DNA of 37,066 bases from Proteobacteria bacterium UBA4457 (GCA_002390205.1 DGOV01000034.1:1-37066); one strand, 5' to 3'; positions 16,458-24,415 are shown, counted from the first letter of the stretch. Numbers and translations: made by a program. The notes: a model not told the origin generated them from the letters alone.

Positions 16458-17075
16458 TCATACTGTTATTTCGGCAACAGTTTTCTGAAAAACCAGAAGA
16501 TGGTTATTTGCGGGCATTTCAATATCATGACGAAGAATGAGATTTTGATTTACAGCTGATATAACTAGCGCCTCAAAGCTCCGTATCCCTAAGCCTTGTC
16601 CACGCTCCCCAAGCCATCTATCAAGCTGGCGATTTCCTTCACTCACTAGCTGTTTTTCGTAGTGAAAGGGCCCATAAAGACAGAAAATTCCATCTTTTTT
16701 TAATGTTCGGTAAGCGCCAGAAAGCATTTTAAACACCGACGGCCACGGCATGAAATGCGCCGTATTAGCTGAGAAAACCACATCAAATTCGTCGACATGC
16801 CAATTGTCATCCATTACATCCAAAACAATAGGGGACCTCAAATTAGGCAACCCAGAGCCATCAACACCTTTTCGCAGGACATCTAGACTTGATGAAATTT
16901 CGCTCGGCTGCCATACGCAGTGGGGAAGACTTTCGCAAAAGAAAACAGCATGCTGGCCGGTACCAGATCCTATTTCAAGGATCAAAGACGATGAGGCGAG
17001 CATAGGTGATAGCTCTTCAAAGATCGGCAGTTTATTTTTCTCGGTAGAAGGGTTAAAAGGCCTACTCTTATCCAA
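16458..17075 (-). CDS. DUF938 family SAM-dependent methyltransferase-like protein
   Basis: A 205-residue Rossmann-fold methyltransferase-like protein. Seen: the DUF938 opening RPFNPSTEKNKLPI at 5-18, motif I EIGSGTGQHAVFF near 35-47, VWQPSEISS, VLDVMDD, the FDVVFSANTAHFMPW segment near 99-114, GIFCLYGPFHYEKQ and the closing MPANNHLLVFQK. The match to DUF938 runs the whole length. The start is a TTG at 17075 (TGAGGTTGAG just upstream); no ATG occurs before residue 25, and the conserved RPFNP motif requires this start. The family's methyl acceptor is not known to me. It is divergent from the CmcJ-like oxygenase by 115 bases, an arrangement that recalls a methyltransferase-oxygenase partnership. 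Confidence 0.88.
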   Translation of the reverse strand: MDKSRPFNPSTEKNKLPIFEELSPMLASSSLILEIGSGTGQHAVFFCESLPHCVWQPSEISSSLDVLRKGVDGSGLPNLRSPIVLDVMDDNWHVDEFDVVFSANTAHFMPWPSVFKMLSGAYRTLKKDGIFCLYGPFHYEKQLVSEGNRQLDRWLGERGQGLGIRSFEALVISAVNQNLILRHDIEMPANNHLLVFQKTVAEITV

Positions 17076-17190
17076 AACGGCTCAACCTCACCAGAAAATA
17101 TTATTAATTTGAGTATCGCCGGTTTATTTAGACGTCTCATCTAGGTTCAGTGTATATTGTAATCTTCTCGTATTACTAGAGGAACGTTAG

Positions 17191-18021
17191 GTGTCTCAAA
17201 TAGATTGTACAAATTTAGAAAATGTACGTTCCGAACTCAACTACTTGGACTCGTCTATAACTAAACCCGAATACTTCCTCTACAAGCTTGCCTCTGGAAC
17301 ACAGCCACGTCCCCCCAAGCCAGACAAAAAAGTCTTACCTATATACGATCTAAGAGGACAAACGAACAATGCAACTCTCGACAACAATGGCTTTGAATTC
17401 GTAACACATCCACTCCCAATGCTGGATTATTTTGATCAGAGCGCTGTGCAAAAAGACTACTATTCCCAATGTTGCCAATACGTTGCCCAGACCATGGGCG
17501 CAAGTCATGTACATGCATTTGATCACAACATTAGAGACAAAACTCTCGCTGACCTAAAACAATCAAATGTTTTCCCTCCTGTAAGGTTTATCCACAACGA
17601 TTACACAGAAAAATCTGCTCCGGTGCGTGTTAGAGAAATCATGGGAGAAAAATCTGAAAAATTAATTCAAGGTCGGTATGCTTTTGTAAACGTATGGAGA
17701 CCTTTGCAAGGTCCTGTGACTGACGAGCCATTGACTGTCTGCGATGCGCAGACTATTAAACAATCCAATCTAATCCCAGCCACTTTGCGATACGAAGATC
17801 GAATCGGCAGCATTTATTCTGTATACCAAGATAAGGACCATCGATGGTTTTACCTAAGCAAGATGCAGAATGATGAGATCCTGCTGATAAAATGTTTTGA
17901 CTCTGACGCAAGCGGGACTTCCCGCTATACCGCACACACTTCTTTCCGACTCCCTGATGCTGACGAGAGTGCAACTACCAGAAGAAGCATAGAGGTCCGA
18001 ACAATCGCATTTTTTTCGTGA
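17191..18021 (+). CDS. CmcJ/NvfI-like Fe(II)/2-oxoglutarate-type oxygenase
   Basis: A 276-residue protein of the CmcJ/NvfI (GA4-desaturase-like) family. Seen: VLPIYDLRG near 48-56, NGFEFVTHPLP, then RFIHNDYT with His135 and Asp137 as the H-x-D iron pair, a VNVWRPLQGPV segment near 166-176, LIKCFDSD, the distal His249 in YTAHTSF, and Arg264/Arg270 near the end as likely 2-oxoglutarate contacts. CmcJ acts with CmcI in cephamycin C7 methoxylation, and fungal relatives hydroxylate or desaturate terpenoid and alkaloid products. The substrate here is unknown. The start is a GTG at 17191 with AGAGGA upstream. Cytosolic. Divergent from DUF938; converges on the GST gene. An enzyme type more usual in secondary metabolism than in housekeeping DNA. 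Confidence 0.78.
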   Translation: MSQIDCTNLENVRSELNYLDSSITKPEYFLYKLASGTQPRPPKPDKKVLPIYDLRGQTNNATLDNNGFEFVTHPLPMLDYFDQSAVQKDYYSQCCQYVAQTMGASHVHAFDHNIRDKTLADLKQSNVFPPVRFIHNDYTEKSAPVRVREIMGEKSEKLIQGRYAFVNVWRPLQGPVTDEPLTVCDAQTIKQSNLIPATLRYEDRIGSIYSVYQDKDHRWFYLSKMQNDEILLIKCFDSDASGTSRYTAHTSFRLPDADESATTRRSIEVRTIAFFS

Positions 18022-18046
18022 TCGTTAGACCAACATAACCAATGTG

Positions 18047-18079
18047 AATCTCCTGCCCCAGGCTACAGAGCAGAAGATT
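18047..18079. terminator. Hairpin between convergent CmcJ-like and GST genes
   Basis: AATCTCCTGC (18047-18056) pairs with GCAGAAGATT (18070-18079), ten positions with one mismatch, around a 13-base loop. It lies in the 77-base gap between converging genes, so it may end transcripts from either side. No clear T-run, so a weak call. Confidence 0.3.
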
Positions 18080-18088
18080 CAGTACTAT

Positions 18089-18104
18089 CTAGCCTAGCCT
18101 AGCC
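18089..18104. repeat. Three-unit TAGCC tandem repeat at the GST stop codon
   Basis: TAGCC occurs three times in a row and covers the GST stop codon (TAG on the minus strand at 18099-18101). A change of one five-base unit would alter the reading frame only after the stop, so little effect on the protein is expected. Confidence 0.7.
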
Positions 18105-18749
18105 TTGCATCCCAACTTCAGCAGCCCCAGGGTGTAAGCTTTTGCTGGCCCCTTCCAGTGCTGCCATTCTTGTATACCACGCAGACAAATTTGAAAGCTC
18201 AGGATCCAACGGCTGACCAACATCTTTAGCGAAATCCATGCAACAAAAAAGGACCATATCTGCAATGGTCATCTTGTCGCCCGCTATAAAATTGCTTCCA
18301 GACATAAGTCCATTTAACCACTGTAGTGCATCACGTGCTTTTGCTTTCAAGCCATCAGCTGCCTCTGGAATACAGAACAAGCGATCTCGAAATATTTCAA
18401 TTCCATCACTATATCGAAATCCGTTATACATATGCTCGGTGATGCCTTGTTCTACTCGTCGTAACCACATCCTAGTATTAGCGCGTTCCTCTGGAGTTGA
18501 GCCTATTAATACAGGGGAAGGATTTTGTTCTTCTATGTATTCGCAAATCACGCTGGTCTCGGCAATCACTGTCCCATCATCGAGTTCAAGCGCAGGCATT
18601 TGGCCACCTGGATTTTTAGCGACATAGTCACTACCACGATTTTCTCCACCTAACAGGTCTAAATCTACATGCTCAAGCTCGATTCCTTTTTCGATCAAAA
18701 ACCATCTCACCATTCTTGGGTTCGGTCCGAAAGAGTTAATAAGTTTCAT
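18099..18749 (-). CDS. Glutathione S-transferase
   Basis: A 216-residue cytosolic GST. Seen: an N-terminal thioredoxin-fold domain (1-78) beginning KLINSFGPNPRMVRW, VAKNPGGQMPALELDDG with the cis-proline that positions glutathione, and IAETSVICEYIEEQ with the Glu-Thr-Ser gamma-glutamyl contact; then an all-helical domain with FIAGDKMTIADMVLFC, the N-capping/hydrophobic-staple motif of GSTs. It should conjugate or reduce electrophiles with glutathione. TAGGAG precedes the ATG. It is divergent from the unknown lipoprotein. A three-copy TAGCC repeat covers its stop codon. Glyoxalase I and a GFA protein in the same window also use glutathione or its adducts. Confidence 0.9.
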   Translation of the reverse strand: MKLINSFGPNPRMVRWFLIEKGIELEHVDLDLLGGENRGSDYVAKNPGGQMPALELDDGTVIAETSVICEYIEEQNPSPVLIGSTPEERANTRMWLRRVEQGITEHMYNGFRYSDGIEIFRDRLFCIPEAADGLKAKARDALQWLNGLMSGSNFIAGDKMTIADMVLFCCMDFAKDVGQPLDPELSNLSAWYTRMAALEGASKSLHPGAAEVGMQG

Positions 18750-18890
18750 TTTCTACTCCTAATATGATTATAAATAGCCCCGTATGATATTACTGCAACG
18801 GGAGAAATAATGCCCTCCCCCGCTTTTATCCAGAATAAGTTAAAGTTATGGTAACATTTGATACTCTCAATCACTGCTTAAATTACCATA

Positions 18891-19514
18891 ATGAAGACAA
18901 ATCTTATGAAGATATTGATCCTGCTGCTCTTGTCGATGCTGATGTGTGCATGTGATGATGATGCAGTCGGAAAGGAAATATCTAGCACAGCCCTCGATAC
19001 TCAACGAGTTTCCTGTCCAGAAGAACTTGTAGCAACAGAACGCGGCTCTGTTGGTTTCATGAAAAACCTTGCCGAAAGTCCTGATTCCATAAAGGCTATT
19101 GCAGACAAGCAATTGAGGGCCGCATTTAGTGCAGACGCTGATGCTACCGAAAAACGCGTTCGATACCGGGTAGAACCGTTAGTCTTCATCCCTACATCGG
19201 AACAAAAATCTAGATGCTTGGTTCTAGAAAAACAGACACAAGTTCACCCATTAGAATTCGGGCCTCAATCATTTGAAAGCATATCAAAACTCAACGACTG
19301 GATTATGGACTTCTCTAGAGGACAAGGAGAAGACGGCAAGAAACTTTACGAACAATGCAACTTAAATTGCAGTCCTCGGTATACTTTTGACATTATTAAA
19401 AATTCCACAAATTTCAATGTCTCAACCTTGGTTCACTGCGGTTTAGGCAGGGATACATCTAGCGACCAGTACCAACTCTCGACCTCTATCATAACAAGTT
19501 GTGAAGTTGACTAA
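18891..19514 (+). CDS. Predicted lipoprotein of unknown function
   Basis: I do not recognise the family. The 207-residue product starts with a short basic N-terminus and a leucine-rich stretch ending LMCAC at 17-21, which fits a lipobox with Cys21 as the lipidated residue, followed by DDD. Asp at +2 is the inner-membrane retention signal in E. coli; whether it holds here is unknown. The mature part has several further cysteines (a VSCPEEL start, SRCLVLE, YEQCNLNCSPRY, VHCGLG, SCEVD), suggesting a disulfide-stabilised periplasmic domain. An in-frame ATG at 18906 would also give a signal peptide. No good ribosome site is visible before either start. It is divergent from GST and 50 bases upstream of the membrane hydroxylase, so it may be part of that unit. 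Confidence 0.65.
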   Translation: MKTNLMKILILLLLSMLMCACDDDAVGKEISSTALDTQRVSCPEELVATERGSVGFMKNLAESPDSIKAIADKQLRAAFSADADATEKRVRYRVEPLVFIPTSEQKSRCLVLEKQTQVHPLEFGPQSFESISKLNDWIMDFSRGQGEDGKKLYEQCNLNCSPRYTFDIIKNSTNFNVSTLVHCGLGRDTSSDQYQLSTSIITSCEVD

Positions 19515-19564
19515 TTACTCAATACATTGAGAAAGAGATTAAACTTTAAGACGATGAGACACTA

Positions 19565-20434
19565 ATGACTTACCTTGTAAAATGCTGCCTTTGGCCCTTC
19601 TTACTCTTGTCTTCCATGATAATTCTAGCAGTAGGTTTTGCCAGAGGAACAGAAACCCTGTTTTTCAACCTATCCTACCTTTGGATTATTACTTGTCTAC
19701 TCGCCGCTGAAAAAATTTACTGTTACCGTGGAGACTGGCGTTTACCAGATGGTCAAACTAAAGCTAACTTGGCCCATACGTTTCTGAATAAAGGACTCGT
19801 ACAATTTTTTATTGTTGTCTTTTTAGCGCTAGGATGGATAGCCCCTAGAGAAGCTACCTTATTGTCGACTTGGCCAATGGCTCTCCAAATAGCTATTGGC
19901 CTTACTGCATCCGAGCTAGGTCTGTATTTTGCACATCGTCTTGCGCACGAATGGCAATATCTCTGGCGTTTTCACTCAGTACATCACAGCGTCAAGCGAC
20001 TCTGGATTGTCAATACGGGCCGATTTCATTTCGTTGACTCCATCGTTAGTATCGCTGCCAGCTTGCCCTTCCTTTTGCTGTCTGGAATTTCGACAGATGC
20101 AATTATTTGGGTAAGCGCCATAACGGCATATATTGGAATATTGACACACTGTAACGTTGATTTACGCTTTGGTCCGCTCAGCTATATCTTTAACACCCCA
20201 GAACTACATAGGTGGCACCACTCAATAGAGCCCTCTATTGGTAATGCCAACTATGGTGAAAACCTAATGCTTTGGGACCACATATTCAAAACTTTCTATC
20301 TGAAAAAAAGCGAGCACGTTGAAGTAATCGGGATCGAGGAGCACATGCCTTCGAGTTTTATTCATCAGCTAAAAATGCCGTTTCAATGGAACCACTACCA
20401 GACTTATGGCGAGAAAAACACCGCTCCAGACTGA
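19565..20434 (+). CDS. Membrane di-iron hydroxylase, sterol desaturase/fatty acid hydroxylase superfamily
   Basis: A 289-residue integral membrane protein with hydrophobic segments near 7-25, 34-50, 75-92, 105-125 and 165-195. Seen: the histidine boxes of the superfamily: H124-x3-H128 (AHRLAHE), H137-x2-HH (HSVHHSV) and H215-x2-HH (HRWHHS), plus an intermediate His195, enough to bind the di-iron centre. Members hydroxylate or desaturate sterols, fatty acids, carotenoids and, in the case of OlsE, the ornithine head group of ornithine lipids. The active site faces the cytosolic side in known members. Its 3' end overlaps the ferritin-like gene on the other strand by 31 bases, and an OlsF-type acyltransferase follows. 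Hydroxylation of a membrane lipid is likely; a lipid made by the OlsF-like protein is the attractive but unproved substrate. Confidence 0.87.
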   Translation: MTYLVKCCLWPFLLLSSMIILAVGFARGTETLFFNLSYLWIITCLLAAEKIYCYRGDWRLPDGQTKANLAHTFLNKGLVQFFIVVFLALGWIAPREATLLSTWPMALQIAIGLTASELGLYFAHRLAHEWQYLWRFHSVHHSVKRLWIVNTGRFHFVDSIVSIAASLPFLLLSGISTDAIIWVSAITAYIGILTHCNVDLRFGPLSYIFNTPELHRWHHSIEPSIGNANYGENLMLWDHIFKTFYLKKSEHVEVIGIEEHMPSSFIHQLKMPFQWNHYQTYGEKNTAPD

Positions 20435-21252
20435 GAGTATTTCTTCAGTCTCCACCAAGCTATTTTTTTGAATAGCTGCATGAAACGTGATTGTGATCGT
20501 AAACCGATAGCTGAAGCTACCATATGAACCGCTGCATCCATATGCTTTCGCTTATACATCCCCGCAACAATGCGATTGTACATTCCCGTACATTTCTCCC
20601 GATCATAATTCACACCGATTTCTTCTAAGGGGGCGTTTGCAGCGTGCCAGGCGTAACCAAGCTCATCATCGTTGACCTCGATCACTCTACCAATAGCTAC
20701 TTTCAGACGTTGAAAGAACCCCAAGGAAGCTCGCTTTAATCCATTATCTTTAAACAAACGATAGTGCCGCGACTCATCCCGCGCTATATACGTGCAGATC
20801 TGCTTAAGCACTGGTTCTTGAGTAAAGTCTCTTATTGCTGAGTAGTATGAACAAGTACCGGCCTCTACGACACACCTCGCTATTAATTCTCCCTCGTTGG
20901 TGCCTCTTACCGACTCAGAAACGTTAAGAGGCAACTGGTACAAAGACCTAAAATGGTCCACACGAGATGAGAAATCAAAAGACGGGTCAACAAGCGCCGC
21001 CCAGCGGCCCAAGGCAGCTCCATGCTGCACTTCTTCCTCTCCCCATATATCCGCAAGCCTTTTGAACTCAGCATCATTAGGGAAAATGTTATGCAGATAA
21101 ATCACATAATCTCCGCTATTCGCTTCGACAAGAGCCGCAGTCTTTACAGCGGCTAACAACTCTGGTGTGACACTTGTCAGATCCAGTTTTGACCAGTTGA
21201 TATCTGACAAAAGCCATCCGCTGTCTTGATTTTCACTTTTTATAGCTGTCAT
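20404..21252 (-). CDS. Ferritin-like di-iron protein (candidate oxygenase/desaturase)
   Basis: A 282-residue soluble, helical protein. Seen: a complete di-iron ligand set in ferritin order: Glu43 (VEANS), Glu74-x2-His77 (EEVQH), Glu130 (VVEAG) and Glu160-x2-His163 (DESRH). This E...ExxH...E...ExxH arrangement is shared by acyl-ACP desaturases, AurF-like N-oxygenases and ferritin-like proteins of unknown role. It is shorter than plant-type acyl-ACP desaturases and I cannot place it in a named subfamily. A basic, aromatic C-terminal segment (about 250-282) could touch membranes. It starts at ATG 21252 with only a weak GTGAAG upstream. It is divergent from the OlsF-like gene (167 bases) and convergent and overlapping with the membrane hydroxylase, so it could modify the same lipid. 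Confidence 0.75.
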   Translation of the reverse strand: MTAIKSENQDSGWLLSDINWSKLDLTSVTPELLAAVKTAALVEANSGDYVIYLHNIFPNDAEFKRLADIWGEEEVQHGAALGRWAALVDPSFDFSSRVDHFRSLYQLPLNVSESVRGTNEGELIARCVVEAGTCSYYSAIRDFTQEPVLKQICTYIARDESRHYRLFKDNGLKRASLGFFQRLKVAIGRVIEVNDDELGYAWHAANAPLEEIGVNYDREKCTGMYNRIVAGMYKRKHMDAAVHMVASAIGLRSQSRFMQLFKKIAWWRLKKYSQSGAVFFSP

Positions 21253-21409
21253 ATCATATACTTCACAGGCTGAGCACCGAATAGTGAAGTCGACACTATT
21301 GGCTATTAGAATTTAAATTCTCTTTGGTCATGCTATTGTAACCCCGATTGTTTATCATAAGGATTTTTTTTACAGTCACTTATAGTTTCCAGCTAGGATT
21401 TACCAAACG

Positions 21410-21436
21410 ATGAGAAACGATGAACGTATCAAATAG
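21410..21436 (+). other. Possible eight-codon upstream ORF overlapping the olsF start
   Basis: ATG at 21410 opens an eight-codon frame ending in TAG at 21434-21436, out of frame with the main start at 21420. AGGA at 21395-21398 is well spaced for 21410 but 21 bases from 21420. AAACGATGA occurs twice in tandem here. It might act as a leader or coupling ORF; nothing else supports translation. Confidence 0.2.
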
Positions 21437-23282
21437 CAGAGATGCCGCGCGCTCATTTTCTGTAAGCGACTATCTACCGAAGTATTTAGGTCCTTTGAGG
21501 GCTATTTTATCCTTCATCCTTGATCGTGTCTTCGGGCTCAAAGCACTAAGCCAGGTCTATTCTAAATCTAGAGGCTTGGAGCCTCAGATTTTTTGTGATG
21601 ATGTACTTAAGACAGTTAAAGTAAATTTCACGGCGAGTGCAAGTTTTCGCGAGCATATCCCCAAAACAGGCGGTTGTATTGTCGTGGCCAACCACCCACA
21701 CGGTCTGCTTGATGGAGTCGGGATGATCAAAGAGCTCCTGAAGCACAGAAGTGATGTCAGAGTAATGGCAAACCATTTACTCTACTGTTTTGAAGAACTT
21801 AAGCCTGTATTCATTGGAGTCGACCCTTTTGGAGGAGACAAGGCAAAGAGATTTAATGCTAAAGCAGTCATTCAATCAGTAAAATGGCTTGAAAATGGCG
21901 GACTGCTAGTCATGTTCCCAGGTGGGGAAGTGTCGAGCGTTAACTTAGTGCGCCGGCGTGTTGTCGATCCAAAATGGGATGCAGGTGTGGGCTGGCTAGT
22001 TAGAAAAACAAATAGCCCAGTGGTACCCCTTTTCATCAGCGGGCGAAACTCCTGGCTTTTCCAGACTGTGGGCTTAGTCTATGAGCGATTTCGCACATCA
22101 TTATTGGTTAAAGAATTTTTAAATCATCGTGGGGCATCTATTACCGTTCACTGCGGTCCTATCATTCCAGTCAAAACACTGAAACAGCTTGATGACGACA
22201 ACTATATAGCGAAACATCTTCGCACATGCACCTACCTGCTCCGAGAGAGAACCGGGTACAAAAAACCATTCCGTCTGATCCGCCAAAAAAAATCCGTTAC
22301 CTTAACGGAAGCGATTCATGAAGGCTATCCTGCCCAAACGTTATCAGACGAAATTTCAATGCTACCTGTGGAACAATGTCTTGTTTCCAACACCGGTAGA
22401 CTTCAAGTGTGGTATGCCGACGCTTTTCAAATACCGATGCTATTAAAAGAAATAGGCCGACTGAGAGAAATAGCATTTAGAAACGTAGGTGAAGGCACAG
22501 GTAAAACAGAAGATCTTGATCAATTTGATTCTTACTACCAACACCTATTTCTCTGGGATACAGAAGCTCAAATCATTATTGGTGGGTATAGACTTGGAGG
22601 GGCTAAGAAAATAATCGCAGAAAGAGGTCAGAAAGGTCTCTATATTTGCACGCTGTTCAAACTTGCCCCAAAACTAAAAGATGATCTAGCCTACGCATTA
22701 GAAGTTGGAAGGTCTTTTGTAAGAGAAGAACATCAAAAAAGTTATTCTTCACTAATGATGCTTTGGAAGGGGATTGGCCGATATGTAGCACTCCATCAAG
22801 ACTATAGGTACCTTCTTGGGCCGGTGAGTATCAGTAATGATTACCATCCTTTATCACAACAGCTGATAGTACGTTTCCTTCAGGGAAGCAGCATGGAAGA
22901 CAAAAGGTCTAGTTTGGTAAAGCCTCGGCAGGCATTTAAAATTGAGAAAAAACATTCTCGCAGAATAGATATTAACCTCTCGGATTTAGGAGCTGTCGAA
23001 AACATGCTCAGCACCTTAGAGGATCAGGATTCTGGTATACCTGTAATTCTTAGACAGTATTTAAAATTAAATGGTCAGATACTGGGGTTCAACGTTGACC
23101 CAGACTTCGGGAACTCGGTAGATTGCCTCTTATGGGTAGATCTCACCAAAACAGATGAGACGCTTCTTTGCAAGTACATGGGTACAGCTAGCGTGGAAGA
23201 TTTCCTCCTAAGACATAAAAGTTTAGAAGAACCAGCATTGGAACCCAAAAGCATTACGAATTCAGAAGGGAAAGACTCCTAG
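21420..23282 (+). CDS. olsF: Two-domain acyltransferase, OlsF-type ornithine lipid synthase
   Basis: A 620-residue fusion. The N-terminal half is a PlsC/lysophospholipid acyltransferase domain: NHPHGLLDG at 91-99 (acyl-transfer His/Asp), a VFIGVDPFGG segment, FPGGEVSS at 166-173 and VPLFISGRNSWLFQ near 202-215. The C-terminal half (from about 318) is an OlsB-like GNAT N-acyltransferase: IGGYRLG at 387-393, EVGRSFVREEHQ at 428-439, LWKGIGRYV at 448-456, LLGPVSIS at 465-472 and a later ILGFNVDPDFGN. This is the architecture of OlsF, which makes ornithine lipid in one polypeptide: the C-terminal domain N-acylates ornithine with 3-hydroxyacyl-ACP and the N-terminal domain adds the second acyl chain. 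Phosphorus-free aminolipids often replace phospholipids under phosphate limitation. A TGA lies just upstream in frame, so the ATG at 21420 is the earliest start. Confidence 0.83.
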   Translation: MNVSNSRDAARSFSVSDYLPKYLGPLRAILSFILDRVFGLKALSQVYSKSRGLEPQIFCDDVLKTVKVNFTASASFREHIPKTGGCIVVANHPHGLLDGVGMIKELLKHRSDVRVMANHLLYCFEELKPVFIGVDPFGGDKAKRFNAKAVIQSVKWLENGGLLVMFPGGEVSSVNLVRRRVVDPKWDAGVGWLVRKTNSPVVPLFISGRNSWLFQTVGLVYERFRTSLLVKEFLNHRGASITVHCGPIIPVKTLKQLDDDNYIAKHLRTCTYLLRERTGYKKPFRLIRQKKSVTLTEAIHEGYPAQTLSDEISMLPVEQCLVSNTGRLQVWYADAFQIPMLLKEIGRLREIAFRNVGEGTGKTEDLDQFDSYYQHLFLWDTEAQIIIGGYRLGGAKKIIAERGQKGLYICTLFKLAPKLKDDLAYALEVGRSFVREEHQKSYSSLMMLWKGIGRYVALHQDYRYLLGPVSISNDYHPLSQQLIVRFLQGSSMEDKRSSLVKPRQAFKIEKKHSRRIDINLSDLGAVENMLSTLEDQDSGIPVILRQYLKLNGQILGFNVDPDFGNSVDCLLWVDLTKTDETLLCKYMGTASVEDFLLRHKSLEEPALEPKSITNSEGKDS

Positions 23283-23317
23283 CGAAGAAGCCTTTCCAAT
23301 TCAGACCGACGTCTTAG

Positions 23318-24415
23318 TTAAGCCGCCTTCTCGCTCGCGTCTTCATCTTCCCATGATTTCAGAACAGGCATAACTTCTTTAGCAAAAAGGCTTTGACTTC
23401 GCAGAGAGGCGTCAAATGGCATACCTGCGAATCGGAAACATAACAACGCACCAGTAGTACCCATTAGTTTACGCCGCTCCTCAAACTGCCTGAGAATTTT
23501 ATCTGGCGTGCCCCAAATTTGTTGGTCTAGATAAGCTTGCATCATGCCTTCTTTTCCAACTTCCCGCATGGCATCTACGGCTTCACCATAAGCCTCATAG
23601 CCCTTCGCGTTTTTGTAGTGCTCTCCCATAAGGTCATAATGATGCAGTACACTAACCAAATAGCTCGCAATATATTTGCTATTCTCTTCTGCTCGAGCAG
23701 CATCTGTATCACATACTGTCATATCGGTAAGCAGCAGTGGTTTCGGTTGACGACCATGGTGACTAACAAAAGCCTCCTTATAAAGATCAAACTCCTGCTT
23801 TTGAACCTCCATCGGCTTATAATTGAATGCCATCATTTGAGCACCCAGCTTAGCGGCTTCCTGGCCAGATTCGGGCGACATGGCAACCTGAACCAATCTA
23901 TCTTTAAAACTAGTTTTAGGAGCCGGTCTAATAACTGCCCGTGGCTGATTGAAAAACTGACCTTGGTGCTCCTCCATAACTCCTTTCTCCAAAGCATCAA
24001 CAATCATAGGAGCGGCCTCATCAAAACGTTCCCGAGACTCTTCCATTGGAACGCCGAATTGTTCAAATTCTTTTAAGGACAAGCCGCGACCAAGACCTAA
24101 TATAGCTCTGCCACCAGATAACTGATCGAGAAGCGCTGCTTTCTCTGCCACTCTGAGAGGCTGGATATTCCAGGGGACAATACAAGCACCAGTAGCAAGT
24201 TTGATTCTTTCTGTTTTAGCGGCGACATAAGAGAGATAGACAAAGTTGTCCGGACAGAACGAATAGTCCTCAAAGTGATGTTCCACCACCCATATATGAT
24301 CGTAACCCAAGTCCTCGGCAGCAAGAGACATTTTTAGCTCTTGCTCGTAGACTTCGTCGTCAGTTATTCCTGTGTAGCCCCAACTCTGCATCGCCTGTAG
24401 CATTCCTACGTCCAT
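23318..24415 (-). CDS. LLM-class flavin-dependent oxidoreductase
   Basis: A 365-residue luciferase-like monooxygenase. Seen: EDLGYDHIWVVEHHF near 33-47, SYVAAKTERIKLATGACIVPWN near 62-83, PLRVAEKAALLDQLSGGRAILGLGRGLS near 86-113 and a C-terminal GTPDKILRQFEERRKLMGTTGALLCFRFAGMPF. The EHHF pattern and the P-x-R-x-AE-x-A-x-LD-x-L-S-x-GR block are characteristic of FMN-dependent, alkanal monooxygenase-like members, so FMNH2 is more likely than F420. GGGAGGA precedes the ATG with good spacing. It differs clearly from the LLM gene at the window start (lower similarity, different N-terminus), so this is not a recent duplication. Cytosolic; it needs a flavin reductase partner that I do not see. Substrate unknown. 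It is divergent from the NTF2-like gene by 115 bases. Confidence 0.9.
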   Translation of the reverse strand: MDVGMLQAMQSWGYTGITDDEVYEQELKMSLAAEDLGYDHIWVVEHHFEDYSFCPDNFVYLSYVAAKTERIKLATGACIVPWNIQPLRVAEKAALLDQLSGGRAILGLGRGLSLKEFEQFGVPMEESRERFDEAAPMIVDALEKGVMEEHQGQFFNQPRAVIRPAPKTSFKDRLVQVAMSPESGQEAAKLGAQMMAFNYKPMEVQKQEFDLYKEAFVSHHGRQPKPLLLTDMTVCDTDAARAEENSKYIASYLVSVLHHYDLMGEHYKNAKGYEAYGEAVDAMREVGKEGMMQAYLDQQIWGTPDKILRQFEERRKLMGTTGALLCFRFAGMPFDASLRSQSLFAKEVMPVLKSWEDEDASEKAA

